A stretch of DNA of 32,907 nt from an uncultured Bacteroidales bacterium (lineage in GTDB: Bacteria; Bacteroidota; Bacteroidia; Bacteroidales; Paludibacteraceae), in assembly GCA_946414805.1 (NCBI GenBank), contig CAMKPZ010000016.1:1-32907 (forward strand), given 5' to 3'. The notes beneath the pieces were generated by a model that was given only the letters and a program-made list of their open reading frames with translations, had not been told where the DNA came from and made no database searches. Position 1 is the first letter of the stretch. Each line of letters starts with the position of its first letter. The translations under genes were made by a program, and so were the position numbers. Of the stretch, positions 24,369 to 32,856 are shown piece after piece.

Positions 24369-25409
24369 ATGGCTTTACAAGATTCAATACAGACCCTTTT
24401 GGAGCAAGTTCAGACGATGAAGGCATCCAATGCCGATGAAATCGAGGCTTTGCGTATCAAGTATCTTAGTAAGAAGGGTGAGATCACGGCGCTTTTCAAT
24501 GAGTTCCGCACCGTTCCTTCGGATCAGAAGCGAGAGTTGGGTCAGAAACTCAACCAGCTCCGTCAAGAGGCGGAGGGACGCATCAATTCACTCCGTGAAC
24601 AGTTTGAGGCGAAGCATGCCGAGGCAGAGCGCATCGATCTGACCCGAACGCCGGATCCTATTGCGCTCGGTACGCGTCATCCGCTTTCGCTTGTGCGCGA
24701 GGAGATCGTGGATATCTTCTCCCGTATCGGTTTTACCGTGGCGGAGGGTCCGGAGGTAGAGGACGACAAGCATGTATACGGCATGTTGAATTTCGCGCCG
24801 GAGCACCCTGCGCGTGACATGCAGGATACTTTCTTTATTGAGAAGGAGATCGGTGTCCAGAAACCGACAGATATCTTGCTCCGCTCCCATACCTCGTCCG
24901 TTCAGACGCGTGTGATGACCAGTCAGAAACCGCCAATCCGCGTGCTTTGCCCGGGTCGCGTGTATCGCAATGAGGCGATCTCTGCGCGTGCCCACTGCTT
25001 CTTCCATCAGGTGGAGGGACTCTATGTGGATAAGAATGTATCTTTTGCAGATCTGCGCGAGGCGTTGCTTTATTTCTCGAAGGAGATGTTCGGCGCAGAG
25101 ACCAAGATCCGTCTCCGTCCTTCTTATTTCCCATTCACAGAGCCAAGCGCAGAGATGGATATCAGTTGTAATATCTGCGGCGGTAAGGGTTGCTCGTTCT
25201 GCAAGGGTACCGGATGGGTTGAGATCCTCGGCTGCGGAATGGTGGATCCGAATGTGCTGGAGTCCTGCGGTATTGACAGCAAGGAATACAGCGGATACGC
25301 TTTCGGTATGGGTGTCGAGCGTATCACGAACCTCAAATATCGCGTGAAAGACCTGCGTCTGTTCTCCGAGAATGATGTGCGGTTCCTGAAGCAATTCGAG
25401 AGTTGCTGA
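24369..25409 (+). CDS. pheS: Phenylalanyl-tRNA synthetase alpha subunit
   Basis: Catalytic subunit of the (alpha beta)2 enzyme that charges tRNA-Phe. Start at 24369 (MALQDSIQTLL); a longer frame runs into the promoter. 346 residues, normal length. N-terminal coiled coil (about 1-90), then the class II core: HPLSLVREEIVDIFSRIGF, motif 2 around VLCPGRVYRNEAISARAHCFFHQVEGL, and motif 3 GMGVERITNLKY. A four-cysteine cluster (CNICGGKGCSFCKGTG, about 279-294) is seen; this zinc-binding-type insertion occurs in part of the family. pheT is not in the window. It ends 3 bp from the convergent fbp gene. Confidence 0.96.
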   Translation: MALQDSIQTLLEQVQTMKASNADEIEALRIKYLSKKGEITALFNEFRTVPSDQKRELGQKLNQLRQEAEGRINSLREQFEAKHAEAERIDLTRTPDPIALGTRHPLSLVREEIVDIFSRIGFTVAEGPEVEDDKHVYGMLNFAPEHPARDMQDTFFIEKEIGVQKPTDILLRSHTSSVQTRVMTSQKPPIRVLCPGRVYRNEAISARAHCFFHQVEGLYVDKNVSFADLREALLYFSKEMFGAETKIRLRPSYFPFTEPSAEMDISCNICGGKGCSFCKGTGWVEILGCGMVDPNVLESCGIDSKEYSGYAFGMGVERITNLKYRVKDLRLFSENDVRFLKQFESC

Positions 25410-25412
25410 TCT

Positions 25413-27416
25413 TTATCGCTCTTGCAGAACGCCGGAGCGGTAAGCATGAAGGAGTTGTTCGAGATAGTCAATCTGTTCGAGCAACTCTTTTCCTTTATCC
25501 GTATCTTTGATACGTATACGATGGTCCGAGAAATCCTGCAGGAGCGTGCGGCTATGGATATCGCTGCCGGAGATGATCGCCTGTTCGCGGCTCTCGAAGG
25601 ACTCATGCTCCACGAGCTGGATACCATGGCTGTTATAGATCAGTGTGTAACCGGCGATACCGGTCTTCTCCTGATAGGGTTTGGAGAAGCCTCCGTCGAT
25701 CACAAACCGTTTGCCGTTGGCGCGAATAGGAGTCTCGCCCTTGATCGTCCGAACCGGCACATGTCCGTTGATGATACGCCCTGTTGAGGGGTTCAGACCG
25801 AACTCGCGGAGGATATTAGCACATATTTCTTCGTTGTCCGAGAGGGCAAAATACGCTCCTTTCTTCTCTTCCTGCAGTTCCTTGTCGGCGATGAAATAGC
25901 GCTCGAAGGTAGTCATCTTATCCTTGTTATAGAGCGGCGAGAACTCGCCCTCCCATAGATAGAGCATATAATCGAGTGCATTTTGTTTCGCTTCTCCTTC
26001 GCCGTAGTAGGCTTGGCGAATGATCTCCTCCGTGCGGTCCATGAGTGCCTTTCCTGCTACGCGTTTGCCGCATACATCGGCTTCCGAGAAAGAACCGTCG
26101 TTGTTGAGCGGTATTGCTGCGTGGTAGAGCAGGAAACCGTTCCGCACCAGATAGAGCGACCCGTGTTCGTAGAGCAGGCGCAGATGGCGCTGCATCTTCT
26201 CTGATTTGCGGAACGAACGCCATAACTGGTTCATCAGATCCTGTTCATAGGCGCTTAATTCGTATGGATGCTCCGGATCGATTGTCGGCAGATAGGTATC
26301 CAGCAGCGGATAACTCTTTCCCTCAATGGTGATTGTACCGCTCTGATAATCAATCTTATCCAAAATAGCCCGATGATCCATCTTCCACTCCGGATGGCGG
26401 AGTACTGTCTGTCCCTCTAACTTGAACTGGATGATCGAGATAGCCTTGTGCATTTTCGCCATCAGTTGGGCGGAACGCGTCAGGCGCGGGTTGTTTTCAA
26501 AATCCCGTGTCTGCCAGATCGTGCAGGGATCATCGCCATACATCGTCATGGCGAAATTGGCGAGGGGCAGGAGGTTGATTCCGTACCCCTCTTCCAAGGT
26601 CTCAATATTGGCATACCGGATGCTTACGCGCAGGACAGTGGCTAACAGAGCCAGGTTGCCTGCCATCGCACCCATCCACTCGATATCATGGTTACCCCAT
26701 TGGATATCATAGTCCCGGACCGTGGAGAGCACATCCAGTATCTTAGCGGCTCCCGAACCTCGGTCGAAGATATCACCGACGATATGCAGGGTGTCGATGG
26801 TAAGGGAATGGATGAGATAACTGATCGCTATCAACAACGGCTCTGCGCAACTCGTCCCGATGATCGCATCGATGATTGCGTTGTAATAGGTCTGACGATC
26901 CTTTTGTTCCAGCCGTGACTCGTATAGCAACTCGCGGATGATATATGCGTAGTCCTGCGGCAGCAACCGCTCTACTTTCGAACGACTATATTTGATCGTT
27001 ACCGCCCGTGCAATGTCGATCACCTGATGCAGGCGGCAGCGGTACCAGTCTTCCAGCGTCTTCAACTCGCATATCTGCGAATTGAGGCTGATGATCCCGT
27101 CCACCTGTTCGCCGGCATAGAAGCGTTTGATGATCTCAATGCGCTCATCCGGATAGTAGATCAGTGCGCACAGCGCGCGTTTCTCCTCCTCCGACATCGT
27201 CTCTCCATACACCTCGTCCACTTTCCTGCGAACCACGCCGGAAGCGTTCTTGATCATATGGATGAATGCCATCGAGGCTCCGTGCAGATCGCTTACGAAA
27301 TGCTCGGTTCCTTTGGGCAACGAGAGAATAGCACGAAGATTGATTAACTCCGTGACTACCGCCTGGGCATTCGGAAACTTCTCGCTGAGGAGGCGGATAT
27401 AGCGTTCGTCAGTCAT
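25413..27416 (-). CDS. fbp: Fructose-1,6-bisphosphatase class III
   Basis: Hydrolyses fructose 1,6-bisphosphate to fructose 6-phosphate in gluconeogenesis. 667 residues, the usual size of the class III (Firmicutes/Bacteroidota) enzyme. Metallophosphatase motifs: FVSDLHGAS near residue 45, HIVGDIFDRGSGAAK and WGNHDIEWMGA around residues 215-250, and IINGHVPV near 560. It starts 6 bp after raiA and is read from the same promoter. Because pgi is also in the window, both steps from fructose bisphosphate to glucose 6-phosphate are represented. Confidence 0.95.
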   Translation of the reverse strand: MTDERYIRLLSEKFPNAQAVVTELINLRAILSLPKGTEHFVSDLHGASMAFIHMIKNASGVVRRKVDEVYGETMSEEEKRALCALIYYPDERIEIIKRFYAGEQVDGIISLNSQICELKTLEDWYRCRLHQVIDIARAVTIKYSRSKVERLLPQDYAYIIRELLYESRLEQKDRQTYYNAIIDAIIGTSCAEPLLIAISYLIHSLTIDTLHIVGDIFDRGSGAAKILDVLSTVRDYDIQWGNHDIEWMGAMAGNLALLATVLRVSIRYANIETLEEGYGINLLPLANFAMTMYGDDPCTIWQTRDFENNPRLTRSAQLMAKMHKAISIIQFKLEGQTVLRHPEWKMDHRAILDKIDYQSGTITIEGKSYPLLDTYLPTIDPEHPYELSAYEQDLMNQLWRSFRKSEKMQRHLRLLYEHGSLYLVRNGFLLYHAAIPLNNDGSFSEADVCGKRVAGKALMDRTEEIIRQAYYGEGEAKQNALDYMLYLWEGEFSPLYNKDKMTTFERYFIADKELQEEKKGAYFALSDNEEICANILREFGLNPSTGRIINGHVPVRTIKGETPIRANGKRFVIDGGFSKPYQEKTGIAGYTLIYNSHGIQLVEHESFESREQAIISGSDIHSRTLLQDFSDHRIRIKDTDKGKELLEQIDYLEQLLHAYRSGVLQER

Positions 27417-27422
27417 AATAAG

Positions 27423-27698
27423 TTATGCGTTTTTGCGGCGCTCCAACTGCGGCTCCAACGCGGCGAGACATGCGTCGATACCTTCCTCGAAACTGTCTGC
27501 CGTCTTCTCCGCAAACAAGCCTGCAATGCGGATCTTTACCTCTTTGTTCTGATTCGTCTGCGGCTTGACTACCGACATACGGATCTCTACCTTGTCATCC
27601 CCGTTCAAATGGCGCTCGAAGCGGTTCATCTTCTTCTCAATAAACTGCTCCAACTTCTCTGCCATCTCAAAATTTACAGCATTAATCGTTACGTTCAT
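27423..27698 (-). CDS. raiA: Ribosome hibernation-promoting factor, short form
   Basis: A 91-residue member of the HPF/YfiA family, which binds the 30S subunit at the decoding site in stationary phase. Recognisable: FEMAEKLEQFIEKKMNRFERHL, VEIRMSVVKPQ, KVKIRIAG-type strand and SFEEGIDACLAALEPQLERRK at the C-terminus. It lacks the C-terminal dimerisation domain of long HPF. Its leader contains 7-bp-period AT-rich sequence, and it is in operon with fbp. Confidence 0.92.
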   Translation of the reverse strand: MNVTINAVNFEMAEKLEQFIEKKMNRFERHLNGDDKVEIRMSVVKPQTNQNKEVKIRIAGLFAEKTADSFEEGIDACLAALEPQLERRKNA

Positions 27699-27700
27699 AG

Positions 27701-27728
27701 TATTTAAAATTTAAAGGTGATTAAAATT
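27701..27728 (-). repeat. Heptad repeat in the raiA leader
   Basis: TATTTAA, AATTTAA, AGGTGAT, TAAAATT on the plus strand, 7-bp period. It occupies most of the 35-bp leader between the -7 box and the raiA ATG. Four units only, so less certain than the others. Confidence 0.5.
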
Positions 27729-27733
27729 GTCTG

Positions 27734-27764
27734 CAAAGGTAACGAAAAAAATCCTAATATGCAA
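27734..27764 (-). promoter_or_regulatory. Promoter of raiA-fbp
   Basis: Minus strand: CTTG, 20 bp including CATATTAGGATTTTTTT, then TACCTTTGCAG (box 27734-27741). A leader of about 30 nt follows. Confidence 0.7.
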
Positions 27765-27791
27765 GTAAAACGCAAAAAAAGTCATATTTTT

Positions 27792-27822
27792 TTTGGTATA
27801 TGCGAAAAAAATAGTACCTTTG
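27792..27822 (+). promoter_or_regulatory. Promoter of gcvP
   Basis: TTTG, about 19 bp including GTATATGCGAAAAAAATAG, then TACCTTTGCACC (box 27815-27822). The leader of about 33 nt is too short for a glycine riboswitch. Confidence 0.7.
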
Positions 27823-27861
27823 CACCAAATTTATGCGCTAATATAAAAGATTTAACCATAC

Positions 27862-30699
27862 ATGAAAGTAAACTATTTGGAGTCCCGTCACGTAGGACTC
27901 ACTCCTGAAGACGAAAAACACATGTTAGAGGCGGTCGGCGCAGAGTCGGTTGATGCCTTGGTTCGCGAGACGATGCCGGCGGATATTCTGCTGGACAAGC
28001 CTATTGAGTTAGACGAGCCGCTCACGGAGCAGTCCATGTTAGAGGTGGCGGAGGATACGCTGGGAGAGAATGTTCCTGCCCGCAGTTATATCGGCCGCGG
28101 ATGGTACGGTACTGTCACGCCGGCTGTTATCCGCCGTAATATCCTTGAGAACCCGGTGTGGTACACATCCTATACGCCTTATCAGGCGGAGGTGAGTCAG
28201 GGGCGTCTCGAAGCGCTTTTTGTCTTCCAGACCATGGTCAGCGATCTTACGGGACTGCCGTTGGCTAACTGTTCCCTGTTGGATGAGGCGACCGCAGCCG
28301 CCGAGTCCGTGACAATGATGCGTAATCTGCGTTCGCGTGAGCAGGTGAAGAACAATGTGCGGAAGGTCTTTGTGGATGAGAAGATATGGCCGAACACCCT
28401 ATCTGTATTACGCACGCGCGCCAAAGGTCAGGAGATCGAGATTGTTACCGGTTCGTATGCTGATTTCCGTCCTACGGATGAGTTCTTCGGAGCTCTTGTG
28501 CAGTGGCCTAACAGCGACGGTTCGGTCGAGGACTACGAGGCGTTTATCGAGGACTGCCATGCGGCGGGGCTGAAAGTGACCGTTGTAGCGGATCTCATGG
28601 CGCTGGCGTTGCTCAAACCGCTGGATGCAGATATCATGTGCGGTACAGCGCAGCGTTTCGGTCTGCCGATGGGTTTTGGCGGACCTACCGCAGGTTATAT
28701 GGCTACCCGTGATGAGTTCAAACGTGAGATGCCGGGGCGTATCATCGGTCTGAGCAAGGATAAATATGGGCATCCGGCTTATCGTCTGGCTCTACAGACA
28801 CGCGAACAGCATATCAAACGCGAACGCGCCACTTCGAATATCTGTACCGCAGAGGCTCTCTCGGCGATGATGGCAGGTATGTATGGTGTCTATCATGGCG
28901 CAGAAGGCATCCGTCAGATAGCCGAAGGCATCCATTCGAAGGCTGTTTATCTGAACGAAATGCTGCAGGCGTATGGTTTTGATCAGGAAAACACCGAGTT
29001 CTTCGATACCCTTAAGATAAGCTTTCAGGATTCAGCCATAAGCCCTCAGACCCTCCGTGAAAAAGCGGAGGAGGCGGGAATCAATCTCTATTACGACCCG
29101 CAGGGTTGGGTAGGGCTTTCTGTGGATGAGACGGTTGATCTGGATGCTATGAATGATCTGATTGCGCTCTTTGCGGAGGCGAGTGATAATCTCCCGCAGC
29201 CCGAGGAGTCGGAGGCGGCGTTTGAGAATCTCTGGGCGATAGACGAGAGCCGCGTGCGTGAGATCGATTATATGCAGGCGCCGGTATTCAAGATGTATCA
29301 TACCGAGACGGAGATGATGCGTTATCTCAAGCGTCTGGACCGCAAGGATATCAGTCTCGCTACCTCGATGATCCCGTTGGGTTCATGCACCATGAAGCTT
29401 AATCCGGCGGCTGCGATGATCCCTGTCACTTTCAGCCGTGCAATGAATATCCATCCGCTTGCGCCGGAGAACCAGGTGCAGGGTTATACGGAGATCATGG
29501 CGGATCTCCAATCGCAGCTCTGCGCCATCACCGGTTTCGATGCCTGCACCTTGCAGCCGACTTCCGGTGCCGCAGGCGAATATACGGGTCTGGTGGTGAT
29601 CCGTGAACATCTGCGCCGTCTCGGTCAGACCGACCGTAAGGTGCTTCTTATTCCTGCTTCGGCGCATGGTACCAACCCTGCATCGTGTGTGCAGGCGGGT
29701 TTCGTTCCTTGCGTAGTCAAATGCGACGAGCAGGGTAATACCGATTTGGAGGACTGGACGGCAAAGGCGGCGGAGGCAGGTGCAACCCTTGCCGGATGTA
29801 TGATCACGTATCCTTCCACGCATGGTATCTTCGAGCAGAAGATCCGTGCGATGGTGGACGCTATTCACGCGAACGGCGGACTCGTTTATATGGACGGAGC
29901 GAACATGAATGCGCAGATCGCCTGGACCAATCCGGCTTTCATCGGAGCGGATGTATGCCATCTGAATCTCCATAAGTCTTTTGCTTCGCCTCACGGCGGC
30001 GGAGGTCCGGGAGCCGGTGCCGTTTGCTGCACCAGGGCGTTGGCGGACTGTCTGCCTTCGGAGGATGCCAACCGTGTCAGTTCAGCGCTCTATGGAAATG
30101 CGAATATGGCGCTTATCTCATGGGCGTATATCTCAATGATGGGCGAAACCGGTCTGCGTCATGCTACGGCAGCGGCTATCCTTTCGGCTAACTATATGGC
30201 TTCGCGTCTCAAGGATGCGTATGGTATTGTCTATACCGGAGCCAAGGGCAGGGTGGGTCATGAACTGATCTTGGACTGCCGCCAGTTCCACGCTATCGGT
30301 GTCACGGAGGCGGATATTGCCAAGCGTCTGATGGATTACGGTTATCATGCGCCTACGCTCTCTTTCCCTGTTCACGGAACGCTTATGGTGGAGCCTACCG
30401 AATCGGAGTCGCTGCAGGAGATCGACCGTTTCTGCGATGTGCTTCTGCAGATCCGTGCGGAGATTGCTGATATTGAATCCGGCAAAGCCGACAAGACCGA
30501 TAATCTCTTGTTGAACGCCCCGCATCCGGAATACGAAGTGGTGGCGGACGAGTGGACGCACCCTTATTCGCGCCGTCAGGCTGCTTATCCCACTGAATGG
30601 GTGGCGCAGACCAAGTTCTGGTGCCCTGTGGGCCGTGTAGATAACGGCTTCGGCGATCGTAATCTGGTTGCCAAATTCCAAATCACCAATAACCAATAA
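27862..30699 (+). CDS. gcvP: Glycine dehydrogenase (decarboxylating), P protein, single-chain
   Basis: PLP-dependent P protein of the glycine cleavage system; decarboxylates glycine and passes the aminomethyl group to the H protein lipoamide. The 945-residue single-chain form includes both the N-terminal half (SRHVGLTPEDEKHMLEAVG at start; ARSYIGRGWYGTVTPAVI) and the C-terminal half with the PLP lysine in HLNLHKSFASPHGGGGPG (about residue 710). The last residues (ITNNQ) are encoded by a heptad repeat that runs on into the spacer, so the natural C-terminus has been replaced or extended there. gcvH and gcvT are not in the window. Confidence 0.96.
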   Translation: MKVNYLESRHVGLTPEDEKHMLEAVGAESVDALVRETMPADILLDKPIELDEPLTEQSMLEVAEDTLGENVPARSYIGRGWYGTVTPAVIRRNILENPVWYTSYTPYQAEVSQGRLEALFVFQTMVSDLTGLPLANCSLLDEATAAAESVTMMRNLRSREQVKNNVRKVFVDEKIWPNTLSVLRTRAKGQEIEIVTGSYADFRPTDEFFGALVQWPNSDGSVEDYEAFIEDCHAAGLKVTVVADLMALALLKPLDADIMCGTAQRFGLPMGFGGPTAGYMATRDEFKREMPGRIIGLSKDKYGHPAYRLALQTREQHIKRERATSNICTAEALSAMMAGMYGVYHGAEGIRQIAEGIHSKAVYLNEMLQAYGFDQENTEFFDTLKISFQDSAISPQTLREKAEEAGINLYYDPQGWVGLSVDETVDLDAMNDLIALFAEASDNLPQPEESEAAFENLWAIDESRVREIDYMQAPVFKMYHTETEMMRYLKRLDRKDISLATSMIPLGSCTMKLNPAAAMIPVTFSRAMNIHPLAPENQVQGYTEIMADLQSQLCAITGFDACTLQPTSGAAGEYTGLVVIREHLRRLGQTDRKVLLIPASAHGTNPASCVQAGFVPCVVKCDEQGNTDLEDWTAKAAEAGATLAGCMITYPSTHGIFEQKIRAMVDAIHANGGLVYMDGANMNAQIAWTNPAFIGADVCHLNLHKSFASPHGGGGPGAGAVCCTRALADCLPSEDANRVSSALYGNANMALISWAYISMMGETGLRHATAAAILSANYMASRLKDAYGIVYTGAKGRVGHELILDCRQFHAIGVTEADIAKRLMDYGYHAPTLSFPVHGTLMVEPTESESLQEIDRFCDVLLQIRAEIADIESGKADKTDNLLLNAPHPEYEVVADEWTHPYSRRQAAYPTEWVAQTKFWCPVGRVDNGFGDRNLVAKFQITNNQ

Positions 30700-30728
30700 C
30701 CAATTATCAATTATCAATCACCTATCAT
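30680..30728 (+). repeat. Heptad repeat across the gcvP stop and spacer
   Basis: CACCAAT, AACCAAT, AACCAAT, TATCAAT, TATCAAT, CACCTAT in register. It includes the final codons and stop of gcvP and the whole spacer up to the ATG of the first yitT gene. Confidence 0.8.
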
Positions 30729-30729
30729 A

Positions 30730-31662
30730 ATGCCTCGTCGTCACCTTCTCAAAGAGCATTTGCAGCATTACCGCCGCATGAAGCCGTTTATCGCGATCAA
30801 GGAGTTTCTGATGATCGTCCTTTGTACGATTCCGTACGCCATTACGGTGAACCAGTTGCTGGTGCCGCATGCGATCGTAGGAGGAGGTATCACGGGTCTG
30901 TGCGAGATCATCTATTTCGCTACGGACACGTATGTGCCGATCTGGTTCAGCAACGCTACGATCAATATCCTGCTGCTTGTCCTTGCGGCGTTTACGGTGG
31001 GGTGGAGGTATGCGTTGCGGACGATCTGGGGCGTGTTCTGGTTGGCGTTCTGGCTGAAGGTGATCCCGATTGCGCCGGTGCCGATACTCACGGATTCTTT
31101 TATGGCGGTGATCATCGGAGGACTTTTCACCGGTTGCTTCCTGGGTATCTGTTTCCTCAATAACGGTTCCACCGGAGGAACGGACATCATTGCAATGATC
31201 ATCAACCGGTATTATCATTATCCGATGGGGCGGACGCTTCTTACGGCGGATCTGCTGATCATCTCCAGTGCGTTCTTCCTGCCTACTATTCAGGCTGCGG
31301 GAACACAAGGCGCGATAGAGAAAGTGCTTTTCGGTCTCACGTATACTTTTATGTCCTCTACGGCGGTCGATTGGGTCATGAACAGGATGCGCCAGTCCGT
31401 ACAGTTCATGATCTTCACCCAGAAACCCGATGAGATAGCCGAAGCGATCATCTCGCAGGCGCACCGCGGATGTACTTTCCTGGAGGCGCAGGGCGGGTAT
31501 AACAAACAACCGATGCGGGTGGTTACGACTATTGCGCGTTCCCATGAGTCAGCAACGATCTTCCGCCTTGTCCGGTCGATTGATCCCAATGCTTTCGTGA
31601 GTCAGAGCCAGGTACGGGGTGTCTTCGGACAGGGCTTCGATCCCATGGCAAACGGCAAATGA
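30730..31662 (+). CDS. YitT family membrane protein 1 (DUF161/DUF2179)
   Basis: A 310-residue inner-membrane protein with five or so hydrophobic segments between about 25 and 215 and a cytosolic C-terminal DUF2179-like domain (about 220-305). Typical motifs: NQLLVPHAIVGGGITGL, FLNNGSTGGTDIIAMIIN, and in the tail FTQKPDEIAEAIISQAHRGCTFLEAQGGY. Transport substrate of the family is unproven. It follows gcvP by 30 bp, in what looks like one transcript, and has a close paralogue directly downstream. Confidence 0.88.
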   Translation: MPRRHLLKEHLQHYRRMKPFIAIKEFLMIVLCTIPYAITVNQLLVPHAIVGGGITGLCEIIYFATDTYVPIWFSNATINILLLVLAAFTVGWRYALRTIWGVFWLAFWLKVIPIAPVPILTDSFMAVIIGGLFTGCFLGICFLNNGSTGGTDIIAMIINRYYHYPMGRTLLTADLLIISSAFFLPTIQAAGTQGAIEKVLFGLTYTFMSSTAVDWVMNRMRQSVQFMIFTQKPDEIAEAIISQAHRGCTFLEAQGGYNKQPMRVVTTIARSHESATIFRLVRSIDPNAFVSQSQVRGVFGQGFDPMANGK

Positions 31663-31704
31663 TAAAATGATTAAATTGTAAATGTCTAAATTGTAAATAT
31701 CCGG
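31663..31704 (+). repeat. Heptad-like repeat filling the yitT/yitT spacer
   Basis: The 42-bp spacer reads as TTAAATT, GTAAATG, TCTAAATT, GTAAATA with one 8-bp step. Its length equals six 7-mers exactly. It separates the stop of the first yitT gene from the ATG of the second. Confidence 0.6.
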
Positions 31705-32682
31705 ATGCTCCGCTTCACTCATTTTGTCAATCCGCATAACGCCCCGAGTACATCGACGGCGCGTACGGTCCTTGAGTATCTCGTGATCATCATCGGCATA
31801 GCGCCTATGGCGCTGATGGTGAACTGGGTGTTGCTGCCTCATGCTTTTGTGGGCGGCGGACTGACCGGTATATGCTCGATCATCTATTATGTCACGGGCG
31901 GACTCTTCCCTTCGCTTTTCCCGGAATACGGCGGAGCGATACCGGTCTGGTTGACTACTTTTGTCTTCAATGCGATCCTGCTGCTTATTGCCGGACTCAC
32001 TATCGGCTGGCGTTTCACGGTCCGTACGATGGTTGGTGTGCTGGCGATCACTTTCTGGTATCGCGTGATACCGATCTTGCCCGAACCCCTGATTGCCGAT
32101 CCGTGGTTAGGGGCTATTATCGGAGGATTTGTCTTCGGACTCAGCCTCGGATGCGTCTTGGCGGCTAACGGCTCTTCCGGTGGCACCGATATTGTAGCAA
32201 TGATCATCAATCATTACCGCGATATATCGCTGGGAAACATCATGCTTGCCTGCGATATTATCATTATCGCTTCGGCTTTCTTCCTGCCGCTGCCGGACTC
32301 CATGCTGCGCGAAGGAGCGGATCCTACTACGTTGCATATCAAGCGTGTGCTTTACGGTGTGGCGATGACGATCTCCTATACTGCTGCCGTTGACTGGCTG
32401 ATGGCGCGGCTTCACCGGTCCGTCCATTTCCTCATCTATTCGTCCAAGTACGACGAGATAGCCACGGCGATCAACACATCTGTCAACAGGGGGGTCACCG
32501 TTCTTGACGGAACCGGCTGGTATTCGAAGAAACCGGTGAAAGTGATCTCTGTTCTGGTTCGCAAACCCGAGAGCGCGCAGGTGTTGGCTATCGTGCATGC
32601 GATAGACCCCAATGCCCTTGTCTCTTACGCGGATGTACGGGGGGTCTTCGGCTCCGGTTTTGATAAAATTAAGGCAAAATAG
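31705..32682 (+). CDS. YitT family membrane protein 2 (DUF161/DUF2179)
   Basis: A 325-residue paralogue of the preceding protein with the same order of segments: NWVLLPHAFVGGGLTGICSIIYY, GGFVFGLSLGCVLAANGSSGGTDIVAMIINHY, and the tail YSSKYDEIATAINTSVNRGVTVLDGTGWY with a closing DVRGVFGSGFDKIKAK. The two share motifs throughout and even the final DIRGVFGxGF-type end, so they arose by tandem duplication. In this family tandem copies may form hetero-oligomers (inference). It is the last gene of the gcvP run. Confidence 0.88.
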   Translation: MLRFTHFVNPHNAPSTSTARTVLEYLVIIIGIAPMALMVNWVLLPHAFVGGGLTGICSIIYYVTGGLFPSLFPEYGGAIPVWLTTFVFNAILLLIAGLTIGWRFTVRTMVGVLAITFWYRVIPILPEPLIADPWLGAIIGGFVFGLSLGCVLAANGSSGGTDIVAMIINHYRDISLGNIMLACDIIIIASAFFLPLPDSMLREGADPTTLHIKRVLYGVAMTISYTAAVDWLMARLHRSVHFLIYSSKYDEIATAINTSVNRGVTVLDGTGWYSKKPVKVISVLVRKPESAQVLAIVHAIDPNALVSYADVRGVFGSGFDKIKAK

Positions 32683-32701
32683 CATTTTTTTGCGATTTTA
32701 C

Positions 32702-32732
32702 TTGCATATATCAAAAAAAAGCAGTAATTTTG
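32702..32732 (+). promoter_or_regulatory. Strong promoter before tRNA-Ser
   Basis: TTG, 20 bp (CATATATCAAAAAAAAGCAG), then TAATTTTGCACG (box 32725-32732). The spacer is almost the same as that of pheS, including CATATATCAAAAAAA. Confidence 0.75.
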
Positions 32733-32738
32733 CACGCT

Positions 32739-32856
32739 TTTCAAAAAAAGAAATAAGTAGGGCTCCCGAAAATTTCTAATTTTTGGGAAGAGGAGGGAAC
32801 GCGACCATTACATTTGTTACGTAGTAACTTAATCATGGATCGCCGTTTCCGACGAA
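32739..32856 (+). ncRNA. Structured leader between promoter and tRNA-Ser
   Basis: About 118 nt are predicted to be transcribed ahead of the tRNA. It contains a 10-11 bp hairpin (32764-32788, CCCGAAAATT with AATTTTTGGG), a small GTTAC-GTA-GTAAC palindrome (32816-32828) and an ATG at about 32834 opening an 11-codon Arg-rich frame that runs into the tRNA. It may simply be a tRNA 5' leader removed by RNase P; an independent small RNA is possible. Confidence 0.35.

Noticed and set aside
27823..27861. Glycine riboswitch upstream of gcvP
   Set aside because: The leader after the -7 box is only about 33 nt, too short for the aptamer, and no conserved core is visible.
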